9,029 nt of DNA from Cumulibacter sp047975195 (lineage in GTDB: Bacteria > Actinomycetota > Actinomycetes > Mycobacteriales > Antricoccaceae). The stretch's first letter is position 1. Each line of letters opens with the position of its first letter. The DNA lies in NCBI GenBank assembly GCA_047975195.1, contig JBKEDB010000098.1, forward strand, positions 1 to 9,029. Reading direction: 5' to 3'. The translations under genes and the position numbers were made by a program. A model generated the notes under the pieces. That model searched no databases and was not told the origin of the DNA. It saw only the letters and a program-made list of their open reading frames with translations. Of the stretch, positions 1-7,222 are shown in pieces.

Positions 1-2
1 AT

Positions 3-659
3 GTGGTTCTGGTCGTGACGATTCCGCCGGATCCCTGTCCATGTGAGATCCGCGCGTTGAGTGTCGACGGTGGCGCCGAGTCTGTCGCGTTCGACGTGGA
101 GGGTGCCGCGATTGCCGAACCTGAATCCGAAGCGCCGCCCGCACCACCAGAGACGGCCGTACTCGAAGGCACGGTCCGACTCGCTGGCGGCACGTCGTGG
201 CGCGAGCAGTTCGCCCTCGGTGGTAGCCGTGCAGTCACCGTTGCGGTCACGAATACTTCGCAGGTGGCCACCGAACAGGGGGAGCTCGACGTGGTCCTCG
301 GCCGCAATACGCGCTCGGGTGATGTGGCGCTAAGTTTCGACATTCCATCGCTTCCGCCGGGCGGCAGTTTCGAAGTATCCGGGCAGATCATGATTCCGGC
401 GGGATCTACGGGCACGTTCGTCGTGTACGTCGTGGGGCCGGGATCGCTGGACTCAATCGCATCGGCATCGTTGCAGTCATGGGCTGTGCTTGGCGCGGCA
501 GCGGTTGCGATGTTGCTGGCGTTCGGGTGGGCGTTTGCCGGGTTGCGTCATCCGTCTCAGCGCTCGCGGGCGGTGCGGTTCGTGGAGCGATCGAGCCTTG
601 GCTTGGTCGTTGCCGTGGTCATCGTCGGTGTCGTGATGTTGTACGTGACGTTGCACTGA
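3..659 (+). CDS. C-terminal part of an exported, membrane-anchored Ig-like (neocarzinostatin-like) protein; 5' end outside window
   Basis: The reading frame is open from the first bases and stops with TGA at 657-659; no convincing start with a ribosome site is visible, so the gene most likely begins upstream. The visible 218 residues open with the end of a beta-rich domain containing a Cys-Pro-Cys (residues 12-14, within PPDPCPCEIRAL), a pattern I associate with neocarzinostatin-like repeats in exported actinobacterial proteins. A Pro/Glu/Ala-rich linker follows (37-51), then a second beta-rich domain (52-150) and two hydrophobic segments (about 160-181 and 198-216) separated by a basic loop (RHPSQRSRAVR). 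The protein would sit outside the cell on two C-terminal helices. I infer a structural or binding role at the cell surface, not an enzyme. It precedes the glycosyltransferase operon on the same strand, but a regulatory region and its own operator separate them. Family assignment is by recollection only. Confidence 0.6.
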   Translation: MVLVVTIPPDPCPCEIRALSVDGGAESVAFDVEGAAIAEPESEAPPAPPETAVLEGTVRLAGGTSWREQFALGGSRAVTVAVTNTSQVATEQGELDVVLGRNTRSGDVALSFDIPSLPPGGSFEVSGQIMIPAGSTGTFVVYVVGPGSLDSIASASLQSWAVLGAAAVAMLLAFGWAFAGLRHPSQRSRAVRFVERSSLGLVVAVVIVGVVMLYVTLH

Positions 660-720
660 ATCGGTGGGCGTCGAGGCAGCAAGTCCTGGGGAGCCACCGC
701 AGTTGCATCGATCACGAATG

Positions 721-754
721 GCGACTCGACCCTCGACCAAGTCGCACGTTTTAG
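721..754 (+). terminator. Weak intrinsic-terminator-like hairpin after the membrane-anchored protein gene
   Basis: GCGACT (721-726) is complementary to AGTCGC (740-745). Inside this stem, CGA (727-729) can pair with TCG (733-735) around a CCC loop, leaving an asymmetric bulge. The stem is followed by ACG and then four T residues (749-752). The element lies about 60 bases after the preceding stop codon and just before the iron box, where a terminator is expected. The outer stem is only 6 bp and the T-run is short, so it may be weak or fortuitous. Confidence 0.3.
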
Positions 755-773
755 TTAGGTTAGGATCACCTAA
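755..773 (+). promoter_or_regulatory. Iron box: DtxR/IdeR-type operator upstream of the glycosyltransferase operon
   Basis: The 19 bases TTAGGTTAGGATCACCTAA match the textbook actinobacterial iron box TTAGGTTAGGCTAACCTAA at 17 of 19 positions; the two differences are in the central part. The arms TTAGGT (755-760) and ACCTAA (768-773) are perfect inverted repeats around a 7-base centre. It lies in an AT-rich island within otherwise GC-rich DNA, 94 bases before the preferred start of the first glycosyltransferase gene. Possible -10 hexamers overlap it (TAGGAT 761-766, TAAATT 771-776), the usual arrangement for repression, but no good -35 was found. By family knowledge, Fe(II)-bound DtxR/IdeR would block transcription when iron is plentiful. 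The gene to the left runs towards the site, so the target must be the downstream operon. Confidence 0.72.
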
Positions 774-830
774 ATTAGTTTGAGCCGGCGTGTGAGCTGT
801 GCTCCCGGTGGGTTGCCGTGTCGGTGAGAG

Positions 831-863
831 CCTTCTCGGCGCGGCCCACGCGACGAGAAGGAG
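831..863 (+). promoter_or_regulatory. Leader hairpin that includes part of the Shine-Dalgarno sequence of the first glycosyltransferase gene
   Basis: CCTTCTCG (831-838) is perfectly complementary to CGAGAAGG (854-861). Beyond one G-A mismatch (839/853) the stem continues with CGCG (840-843) paired to CGCG (849-852), closing on a 5-base loop GCCCA. This gives 12 bp in a 31-base element. The 3' arm contains most of AAGGAG (858-863), the ribosome-binding site that sets the GTG start at 868 with a 4-base spacer. When folded, the structure would hide four of those six bases. There is no T-run after it, so it does not look like a terminator. The pairing is read from the sequence; a regulatory role is inference. 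The same inverted repeat could be a protein-binding site in DNA. Confidence 0.5.
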
Positions 864-867
864 AATC

Positions 868-1665
868 GTGCGATACCTGCTGTCTTCGCGGCCGACGGAA
901 CCAACGGTGACGGTGATCGTGCCTGCGTACAACGAAGCGCGCAACCTGGAGGTCGTCCTCCCATCGCTGCCGAAAGTGCACGAGATCCTCGTCGTCGACG
1001 GCGGCTCGGGCGATGACACTCTGGAGACGGTCGCGCGAGTAAGCCCGGAAGCGCGAATAATTCAACAGACCCGCCGCGGAAAGGGCAATGCGCTCGCGTG
1101 CGGCATGTATGCGGCAACCGGTCAGATCGTCGTGCTGTTCGATGCAGACGGATCGGCAGATCCGCGTGAGATCGACCGAATGGTTGAGGCATTGGTTGGT
1201 GGCGCCGACTTCGTCAAGGGCAGCCGCCACTTACCGGGTGGCGGATCTACTGACCTGACTCCGCTACGGACCTTCGGAAATCGATCGCTGACGGGTGCGG
1301 TCAACCGCCTGTTCGGGACCCAATACACCGACCTCTGCTACGGCTACAACGCGTTCTGGCGGGAGTTGCTGCCGGTGTTGCGACTGCCGGCCGTCGATGG
1401 ACCGGACGACGCGTACTGGGGTGACGGATTCGAGATCGAGACGTTGATGAACTGTCGTGTCGCCGAGGCGGGCCTGCGGGTCGCAGAAGTGCCGAGTTAC
1501 GAATTGCCGCGGATCCACGGCGCCAGCAACCTGCACGCCGTATATGACGGAATCCGTGTGCTACGCACGATCCTGGTCGAGCGCTTCGGCCGGGTAACCG
1601 AACAGCTCGTCCCCGCCGGGCCCGTGGGTGCCGCCGAACTGGCAGATACTCGCCAAGCGGCCTGA
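868..1665 (+). CDS. Family 2 glycosyltransferase (GT2), actinobacterial 'TDLCYGYNAFW' type
   Basis: This 265-residue cytoplasmic enzyme is a single GT-A fold domain predicted to transfer a sugar from a nucleotide-sugar, probably to a lipid carrier or growing glycan. Visible motifs in order: the nucleotide-binding strand VIVPAYNE (about 16-23), VDGGSGDDT (43-51), GKGNAL (71-76), the metal-binding DxD region DADGS (92-96), the conserved block TDLCYGYNAFW (154-164), and WGDGFEIET (184-192), where the catalytic base is likely to lie. The pattern resembles polyprenyl-phosphate glycosyltransferases, but no transmembrane helix is seen. The GTG at 868 is preferred because AAGGAG ends 4 bases before it. 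An in-frame GTG at 799 would add 23 residues unlike the family and has no ribosome site. It is first in the operon and lies downstream of an iron box and a hairpin. The sugar and acceptor cannot be inferred. Confidence 0.88.
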   Translation: MRYLLSSRPTEPTVTVIVPAYNEARNLEVVLPSLPKVHEILVVDGGSGDDTLETVARVSPEARIIQQTRRGKGNALACGMYAATGQIVVLFDADGSADPREIDRMVEALVGGADFVKGSRHLPGGGSTDLTPLRTFGNRSLTGAVNRLFGTQYTDLCYGYNAFWRELLPVLRLPAVDGPDDAYWGDGFEIETLMNCRVAEAGLRVAEVPSYELPRIHGASNLHAVYDGIRVLRTILVERFGRVTEQLVPAGPVGAAELADTRQAA

Positions 1666-1706
1666 GTCCGTTGTTGGGGGAGAGCGGCGAGGGTGGAGTG
1701 AACCGA

Positions 1707-3776
1707 ATGCCGACCGAATCTTCGGTCACCGTCGTGATCGCGGCGTACACGCTGCGTCGAGCAGATGTCTTACGCCGCAGTGCTTTCGCTGCCGTGCAGC
1801 AATTGCGTGGTGATGATGAGGTCGTCGTCGTCATCGACCACAACGACGATCTCTTGGCGTGGGCGAAACGTGAGCTGGATGGGGTGCGCGCCGTCCCTAA
1901 CGAGTCGAGCTCGGGCTTGTCCGGGGCTCGTAACACCGGGATCAGTCAGGCACGTGGGGACATCGTGGTGTTTCTCGATGACGATGCGGTGCCGCGGCCC
2001 GATTGGCTGGCCACGATGCGGGCTCGTTTTAGCGATCAGAGCGTGGTGGGTGTCGGTGGCGGCATCGAGCCTGTGTGGCTCACCCGACGGCCGACGTGGT
2101 TTCCCGATGAGTTCGGCTGGGTCGTCGGCTGCGATTACCGCGGGCTGCCGCCGTCGGGAGCGCGGCTACGTAATCCCATCGGTGCGAATATGGCGCTGCG
2201 CCGCGATGCGTTCGCCACAGTAGGCGGATTCGCCGCCGGGTTAGGGCGCGTCGGAACTCTGCCTGCGGGCTGTGAGGAAACCGAACTGGGCATTCGGATC
2301 GGTCAGCAACTTCGCGGGCAAGTCATAGTCCGAGAACCAAGAGCCGTCGTCGACCACGAGGTGCCGGCGGATCGGGGAACGGTCCGATATTTCCTCGCAC
2401 GGTGCTGGCACGAGGGGAAATCAAAGGCCGCGTTGACGCGGATAGCCGGCGCCACTGATGGCCTTTCTGCGGAGCGCGGCTACGTTGCGCGTGTCCTGCC
2501 GTCGGGCATCGCGCGTTTGGTGCTCGCGGGGGCACGCGGTGATGGGAGCGGTTTCGGCCGTGCCGGCGCTATCGGCCTCGGATTTGCCGCCGTTGGCAGC
2601 GGATACCTCGTGGGTCTGACGCGTCGAGCACGAAAAGAGAAGGACGAGGTGAGCGCTCACGCGGACAAGCAGCGAACGCGACCCCCTGCAGATCCTCCCG
2701 CTGTTGGCCCGCACGCTGACCTATCGGCGTATCGGCGGCCCACAGCAACTCCCGCTGTCATTAGGGAAGCGACTCCGGGCCTGGACGCGCGTGTGACCGT
2801 GGTCGTGTGCACCCTCGGGCGAGACGAGCGGCTGATCGGCACGATCGAGGCGATATGCCAACAGGATCACCGCAATCTGGAGATTCTGATCGTCGACAAC
2901 GAGCCGGAGACCGGCGAGGTGGATCGCCTCGTGGCTGCGGCGTCCGCCGATGACCGGGTCCGAGTGGTGCGGCAGACTCGGCGGGGGCTCTCGCACGCGC
3001 GTAACACCGGGCTGGCGGCTGCCAGCAGTGAGATCGTCGCGTTCACCGATGATGATGCGCTGCCCGAGAGCGACTGGATCAGTAGTCTGCTGCGGGTATT
3101 CACCGCGGATGCCGGCGGCGAGGTCTGGTGTGTTACCGGCCTTGTCGTCCCAGCCGAGTTGACAACGCATGCCCAGGAACTGTTCGAGGCCGCCGGCGGT
3201 TTCGGTAAGGGACACGCCACCTGTTGGTGGAAGCGGCACCATCCGTCGGCGCGACTGCGCAGTTTCGGCGTGCCGGGTCGCGAGGGGCCCGCTTTTCCTT
3301 ACAGCGCGGCAGAATTTGGCTCTGGCAACAACATGTCCTTCCGCACCGACGAGTTACGGGCGATTGGCGGATTCGACGTCACGCTCGGCGCGGGAAGTCC
3401 CACCCGCGGCGGTGAGGATCTCGACGCGTTTCGCGGGATATACCTCGCCGGTGGGGCCGTGGTGTACACACCCGATGCCGTTGTGGGCCACTTCCATCGT
3501 GCGGACCTTGCGGCATTGCGCACGCAGATGTTCGGATACGGCACAGGTATGGCCGCATCGCTGACGAAACTTGTGCTGAGTCGGCCGGGGGAGGTCGCGA
3601 CATTCGCTCGGACGCTGCCGCGTTCGTTGAGGGAGTTACTGCACCCGAAGTCCGCGAAGAATGCGACGCGCGGACCGTCGTACCCGCCGCAGATTGTTCG
3701 AGCAGAGCTCGCTGGCTACGGCGCCGGACCGTTTCTGTACCTGCGGGCGCGGCTACGTGAGCGGCGGGCGCGATGA
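1707..3776 (+). CDS. Tandem fusion of two GT2 glycosyltransferase domains
   Basis: This 689-residue protein has two different GT2 domains. Domain 1 (about 5-270) shows VTVVIAAYTLRR, the strand VVVVIDHND (39-47), GLSGARNTG (70-78), the metal-binding FLDDDAV (89-95), RNPIGANMALRR (155-166), GCEETELGIR (188-197) and YFLARCWHEGKSKA (228-241). Domain 2 (about 362-689) shows VTVVVCTLGR (363-372), VDNEPETG (396-403), GLSHARNTG (427-435), FTDDDALPESDW (446-457), GSGNNMSFR (538-546), GGEDLD (568-573) and FGYGTGMAASLTK (609-621). A hydrophobic stretch (283-305) and a charged, Pro-rich linker (308-360) join them. I recall both halves as separate proteins in related actinobacteria, so this is probably a fusion. 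ATG 1707 has GGTGGAG 8 bases upstream; an in-frame GTG at 1698 is an alternative. Both domains keep their DDD motifs and look active. The 3' end overlaps the next gene by 4 bp (ATGA). Donors and acceptors are unknown. Confidence 0.88.
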   Translation: MPTESSVTVVIAAYTLRRADVLRRSAFAAVQQLRGDDEVVVVIDHNDDLLAWAKRELDGVRAVPNESSSGLSGARNTGISQARGDIVVFLDDDAVPRPDWLATMRARFSDQSVVGVGGGIEPVWLTRRPTWFPDEFGWVVGCDYRGLPPSGARLRNPIGANMALRRDAFATVGGFAAGLGRVGTLPAGCEETELGIRIGQQLRGQVIVREPRAVVDHEVPADRGTVRYFLARCWHEGKSKAALTRIAGATDGLSAERGYVARVLPSGIARLVLAGARGDGSGFGRAGAIGLGFAAVGSGYLVGLTRRARKEKDEVSAHADKQRTRPPADPPAVGPHADLSAYRRPTATPAVIREATPGLDARVTVVVCTLGRDERLIGTIEAICQQDHRNLEILIVDNEPETGEVDRLVAAASADDRVRVVRQTRRGLSHARNTGLAAASSEIVAFTDDDALPESDWISSLLRVFTADAGGEVWCVTGLVVPAELTTHAQELFEAAGGFGKGHATCWWKRHHPSARLRSFGVPGREGPAFPYSAAEFGSGNNMSFRTDELRAIGGFDVTLGAGSPTRGGEDLDAFRGIYLAGGAVVYTPDAVVGHFHRADLAALRTQMFGYGTGMAASLTKLVLSRPGEVATFARTLPRSLRELLHPKSAKNATRGPSYPPQIVRAELAGYGAGPFLYLRARLRERRAR
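2637..2651 (+). promoter_or_regulatory. Internal ribosome-binding site and GTG at the linker between the two GT2 domains
   Basis: AGAGAAGGA ends at 2644 and is followed, 4 bases later, by GTG (2649-2651), which is in frame with the two-domain protein (its residue 315). Translation from here would give a stand-alone GT2 protein of 375 residues starting at the linker, about the size expected for the second domain alone. The geometry is as good as at the first gene's start. It may be a relic of a formerly separate gene or a working internal start. Purine-rich Arg/Lys/Glu codons (RKEKDE) could also produce this match by chance. Confidence 0.35.
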
Positions 3777-4753
3777 GCACCGTTGCGATCATCGTCCCGG
3801 TGCATCAGGGTGTGGCGGCAGCGCGTCGATGTGTCGCCTCGATTGCCCGCCAAACCCGGCCCGTCGACGAACTGTTGCTGGTTGATGATTGCGGCGGCGA
3901 CGGCGCGTTCGAGGCAGCCGTGCAGGAAGCTCGTGTGCACGGGTTGCGGTTCCTAGAAGTCAGACATGAAGGCAATCGTGGAGTTTCTGCTGCTCGCAAT
4001 TCCGGGCTTGCCGCGACATCCGCGGAGTTCGTCGGGTTTGTCGACGCGGACGACGCGATTGAGCCCGACTTCGTCGCCGACCTGAGCCAGTTGCTCGCGC
4101 AGTACGACGTGAACCTCGCCGTCTGCGGCAGTGCGCGGGTGGGTATTGACGGGCGACGCTGCAAGGACATCGATGATGTTGGGTTCCCGCTCGTGCTGTC
4201 CGGGCAAGCGTATGCGCGCAGACTGCTCACCGACGATGCGAAGGGGTACGTGTGTAACAAACTGTTTCGGCGCGCGGCCCTCGGCGGTGCGCCGTTCGCC
4301 GAGGGGAGGGTGTACGAAGACTTTCCCGTCGTGCTGGCGATCGCACTCCAATCCGACCGTGTGGCGTTTAGCCCGCGACCGATGTATCTCTACACGCTGG
4401 CCGACGGGAGTGTCTCGCGGCGATTCGGACCGCACGTAGGCGACCTGGATAGCCAACTGGTGGACGTGCGCCGCATCGTGGGCGAGCGCTCCGGGCTCGA
4501 TGCGGAGTTGCGGGCTCATCGCGTCGGCGGTGTCGCCTTGCCGATGGCCAATATGGCGTGGCGGGCTCGGCATGAGACTGATGAGGTCACCGACCATAGT
4601 CTCGCGATAGACCTGATCACCCGCGCCCGAAGATTGTTGCGCGTGTCCGATATGCCGCTGCTCGCGTTGAGCGGTCATCGACGACTTGCCCTCGCGGCGG
4701 CGATGTTAAAAGCCTCTCCCGCGCTGTACGGGCGCGTCTTGAGACACCGATGA
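3773..4753 (+). CDS. Family 2 glycosyltransferase (GT2), EpsJ/WcaA-like
   Basis: This 326-residue enzyme has an N-terminal GT-A domain: VAIIVPVHQG (4-13), LLLVDDCGGDG (34-44), GNRGVSAARNSGL (67-79) and the metal-binding VDADDAIEPDF (90-100). Next come the acceptor-side motifs GYVCNKLFRR (158-167) and VYEDFP (180-185), with the acidic pair placed where the catalytic base of related polysaccharide glycosyltransferases lies. The C-terminal 100 residues are helical and basic and may lie against the membrane. No transmembrane segment is convincing. It should add one sugar, from a nucleotide donor, to a growing lipid-linked glycan. The start ATG overlaps the stop of the two-domain gene (ATGA, 3773-3776), and its own stop overlaps the next start in the same way, so the three genes are probably translationally coupled. 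It is more like general exopolysaccharide GT2 enzymes than the other two genes. Substrate unknown. Confidence 0.88.
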   Translation: MSTVAIIVPVHQGVAAARRCVASIARQTRPVDELLLVDDCGGDGAFEAAVQEARVHGLRFLEVRHEGNRGVSAARNSGLAATSAEFVGFVDADDAIEPDFVADLSQLLAQYDVNLAVCGSARVGIDGRRCKDIDDVGFPLVLSGQAYARRLLTDDAKGYVCNKLFRRAALGGAPFAEGRVYEDFPVVLAIALQSDRVAFSPRPMYLYTLADGSVSRRFGPHVGDLDSQLVDVRRIVGERSGLDAELRAHRVGGVALPMANMAWRARHETDEVTDHSLAIDLITRARRLLRVSDMPLLALSGHRRLALAAAMLKASPALYGRVLRHR

Positions 4754-7071
4754 GTCCGCAGCATTCGCGGCGATCGCCGGCCTGGGGGCGTGCGATCACC
4801 GGGCAGATCGCTTCGGCGCCAGGCGACGCGTCCGCGTTGGATGACGAGCCACACGCCAGCGCTGATGGCACCTGCGCGAAGTCGGTTGAGACCGAACCTG
4901 TTCGTGACAGCGAAACCCACGGCGGGCTTGCCCCGGAGCACAAATCAGAGCCCGGCCCTCCGCGGGACACTGACCTGCAGAGTGGGGTCGCGGCGGAGAC
5001 GGAATCCGACGAATCGCGCCACAGTAGCCCGGCCGCAGTTTCCGCGTGGGCGGCGTTGATCGCTGCCTTCCTGGCCGTACTAGGATTCGGCGGCGGAATC
5101 CTCACCCTGACGTTCCTGTTTATCGCGCCTGGGCTGAGCATGCTTGCTCCATTGCGGGTGTCGGCGCGAGCCGTGGTGTCGTTGGCGGTTCCCGTCTCGT
5201 TGGGCACTCTGATGCTCGGGTCGGCGTTGAGCCTGTGGGTAGGCGTGTGGGATCCACTGACGGGGACCCGACTAGTGCAGGCTTGTGTGCTTGCGACCGC
5301 ACTCATCCAGCTACTTATCAATCGTCGCGCGCTTCTGCCGTCCTGCGAACGACTCGCGCGCCGAGTGCAACGTGCCCGCGCACCGGACAGGTACGGCTAT
5401 ACCTGGTGGGCGCTCGCTGTGGTGACCGTCGTGGTGTGGGTCTTTGCGCTGAATGCCGCTGCGACCGCCGAGGTGTCGCCGTACGGCTTATTGACCTCGG
5501 GACAGCCGCTGCTGATCGTGGCGCTGGCGTTGCCGGTGTTGCTACTCGTGCTTGCGGTACGCCGGAGTTCGTTCGTGCGCTGCTGGGTGGCGATCGTCCT
5601 CGCGGTACTGACGTTCCGGACCGCTGGTCCCGTCCTTGACGAGGTGCCGCGGTACCCCTGGACCTACAAGCATATTGGCGCTACGGACGCCATCTCGACG
5701 TACGGCTCGCTCATTCCGGGCGTCGATATCTACCACGACTGGCCGGGGTTTTTCAGCGGTGCCGCATGGCTGAGTTCGGCCTCCGGCATCGGCGTACTGA
5801 GTATCGCGACGTGGACTACCCCGGTGGTGTGCGTGCTGTTTGCGATGAGCGTCGCCTACCTCGCGCGGCAATTGGGTGCGGACCCGATCACCCAGGCGGT
5901 CGCTGGATTCATCGCGGTCACGATGAACTGGGTTGGGCAGGATTACTTTGCGCCGCAGGCAATCGCGATCGTGTTCGCGCCGCTGATTCTCGCGCTCGCG
6001 ATGCGGGCGCGTACGTCAATGGCTGCGGGCCTGGGTGCGCTGGGCCTTTTCGCTGCGATGACGGTGAGCCACCAATTGACGCCGGTATGGGTGCTGATCG
6101 TCCTGTGGGCGCTGGTGGTGATGAAGCAATCGCGCATCTGGGTGCCGGTCGTCGCCTCGTTGATCGTGGCTGCGCAAGTGGCACCCCGGATCGAACTGGT
6201 TGAAAGTTACGGGGTGTTCTCGGGCGGCGATGTGCTGGAGAACGCCACGAGCAATATCGGGCCAATCGTGACCGATGCGCAGGCGCTGCTGTCGTTGTTG
6301 TCGCGGGCGACTGCGCTGAGCTTGTGGCTGCTCGCCGCGATCGTCGTCGTACTGCAGCTACGTCGGCGCCGACCGTGGGCTGCGGCGGCGGTCATTGCGT
6401 TTAGTCCGATGGGCCTGCTGGTGATGCAGAATTACGGCGGCGAGGCAATCCTGCGCGTGTACCTATACGCGATCATCGGGTGCTCGGTGCTGATTGCCGG
6501 GGGACTGACCGCGATGTTGCGCCGGTCGTGGCCGCTGGCTGCGTTGGGCACCGGCGGGCTCGTCGTCGCGGTCGCAATGAGCGCGCAAGCCTACTTCGGG
6601 CCGTGGTTCGCCTATCAAGTGACTGCGGCCGAAGTGTCAGTCTCAGAGGATTTACTGAACGAGCTGCCGCAGGAGGCGCGAATCGCGACTGCGGTGCCGG
6701 CCTGGCCTGATCGAACGACAGCGGCGTACGTCGATCGCGAGCGGTGGTTCTGGGCATTCGACGCCACCGGGTACAGCAATGAGCTGACCGGCAGTGATCT
6801 GTCTACACCGCAGGACGTGGCCACGATCGAAGCAGGGCTACTTGCCACCGACTGGGTGCCGATCTTTTTTGTCGTGAGCGACAAAATGCAGGTATACAGC
6901 GACTTAAAGGGGCTGTACGCGCCGAACGCGTTGGATAACATCGAGGCGCAACTCGCCGAGCGCGACGGGTGGACATTGGTGGGTGAACGCGACGACGTCC
7001 GCGTGTGGCGGTATGTATCACCGGAAGCAGAGTGGGCGCCGGCCGCCAGTTGGACCCTTCCACCGGACTAA
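4750..7071 (+). CDS. Large polytopic membrane protein, possible GT-C-type glycosyltransferase of surface glycan synthesis
   Basis: The 773-residue protein starts with a polar, acidic, low-complexity tail (1-95) that looks disordered. Then come many hydrophobic segments (roughly 98-135, 142-165, 175-190, 218-237, 251-290, 346-370, 383-478, 520-559, 573-612) and a soluble C-terminal domain (about 615-773), probably extracytoplasmic. Between helices lie YPWTYKHIGATDAI (302-315), DIYHDWPGFFSG (326-337), NWVGQDYFAPQA (393-404) and SHQLTP (440-445). I recognise these as conserved in an uncharacterised actinobacterial membrane family encoded beside GT2 genes. The Asp/His-bearing loops after early helices are reminiscent of GT-C enzymes using polyprenyl-phosphate sugars, but no defining catalytic motif was identified; a flippase, polymerase or ligase is also possible. 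ATG 4750 overlaps the previous stop (ATGA). It is the last intact gene of the operon. Confidence 0.75.
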   Translation: MSPQHSRRSPAWGRAITGQIASAPGDASALDDEPHASADGTCAKSVETEPVRDSETHGGLAPEHKSEPGPPRDTDLQSGVAAETESDESRHSSPAAVSAWAALIAAFLAVLGFGGGILTLTFLFIAPGLSMLAPLRVSARAVVSLAVPVSLGTLMLGSALSLWVGVWDPLTGTRLVQACVLATALIQLLINRRALLPSCERLARRVQRARAPDRYGYTWWALAVVTVVVWVFALNAAATAEVSPYGLLTSGQPLLIVALALPVLLLVLAVRRSSFVRCWVAIVLAVLTFRTAGPVLDEVPRYPWTYKHIGATDAISTYGSLIPGVDIYHDWPGFFSGAAWLSSASGIGVLSIATWTTPVVCVLFAMSVAYLARQLGADPITQAVAGFIAVTMNWVGQDYFAPQAIAIVFAPLILALAMRARTSMAAGLGALGLFAAMTVSHQLTPVWVLIVLWALVVMKQSRIWVPVVASLIVAAQVAPRIELVESYGVFSGGDVLENATSNIGPIVTDAQALLSLLSRATALSLWLLAAIVVVLQLRRRRPWAAAAVIAFSPMGLLVMQNYGGEAILRVYLYAIIGCSVLIAGGLTAMLRRSWPLAALGTGGLVVAVAMSAQAYFGPWFAYQVTAAEVSVSEDLLNELPQEARIATAVPAWPDRTTAAYVDRERWFWAFDATGYSNELTGSDLSTPQDVATIEAGLLATDWVPIFFVVSDKMQVYSDLKGLYAPNALDNIEAQLAERDGWTLVGERDDVRVWRYVSPEAEWAPAASWTLPPD

Positions 7072-7222
7072 CGGGGCTGGCGTGACGCGGTCCGTGACGA
7101 GCCACGAGCATTGGAGGCCGCGCAGTCGCTCAGTGATGAGGGCGCGGTTGTGCAGGTGCCCGAGGCCGCTGGTGCGGTCACACTCGTCGCGTCGGCAGCC
7201 GCCTCGGGGACCAGCGGTGCGG
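7072..7222 (+). other. Junction segment between the operon and the rhs remnant; no gene supported
   Basis: These 151 bases contain no start with a ribosome site and no terminator I can defend, so transcription from the operon may run on into the rhs remnant. The frame of the membrane protein stays open after its TAA until about 7273 and has an Ala/Val/Glu-rich composition (ALEAAQSLSDEGAVVQVPEA) that looks more protein-like than the Arg/Ser-rich frame leading into the rhs sequence. It may be a scrap of another gene, or of the lost rhs 5' part, but I see no recognisable motif. Confidence 0.4.

Noticed and set aside
726..776. Sigma-70-type promoter with a -35 hexamer paired to the -10 candidates in the iron box
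   Set aside because: The best -35-like hexamers (TCGACC) are 22 or more bases from TAGGAT, too far; only the -10 candidates are noted, under the operator.
799..867. Upstream in-frame GTG at 799 as the start of the first GT2 gene
   Set aside because: It has no ribosome site, would add 23 residues unlike the family, and would put the hairpin and the good AAGGAG site inside the coding sequence.
477..1230. Several minus-strand open frames across the end of the first gene, the leader region and the first GT2 gene
   Set aside because: Their composition is Arg/Ser/Pro-rich, they lack motifs and they overlap well-supported genes and the regulatory region.
1805..1855. Run of GAT/GTC-type triplets resembling a simple-sequence repeat
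   Set aside because: It is imperfect and encodes the GT2 strand DDEVVVVIDHNDD; codon use explains it.
7072..7110. Possible intrinsic terminator after the membrane protein gene
   Set aside because: GC-rich repeats such as CGTGACG occur here, but I find no good stem followed by a T-run.
6983..7222. N-terminal 80 residues of the open frame that leads into the rhs sequence
   Set aside because: The ATG at 6983 lies inside the membrane protein gene, and the encoded Arg/Ser/Pro-rich stretch shows no signal peptide or Rhs similarity; it is a chance extension.
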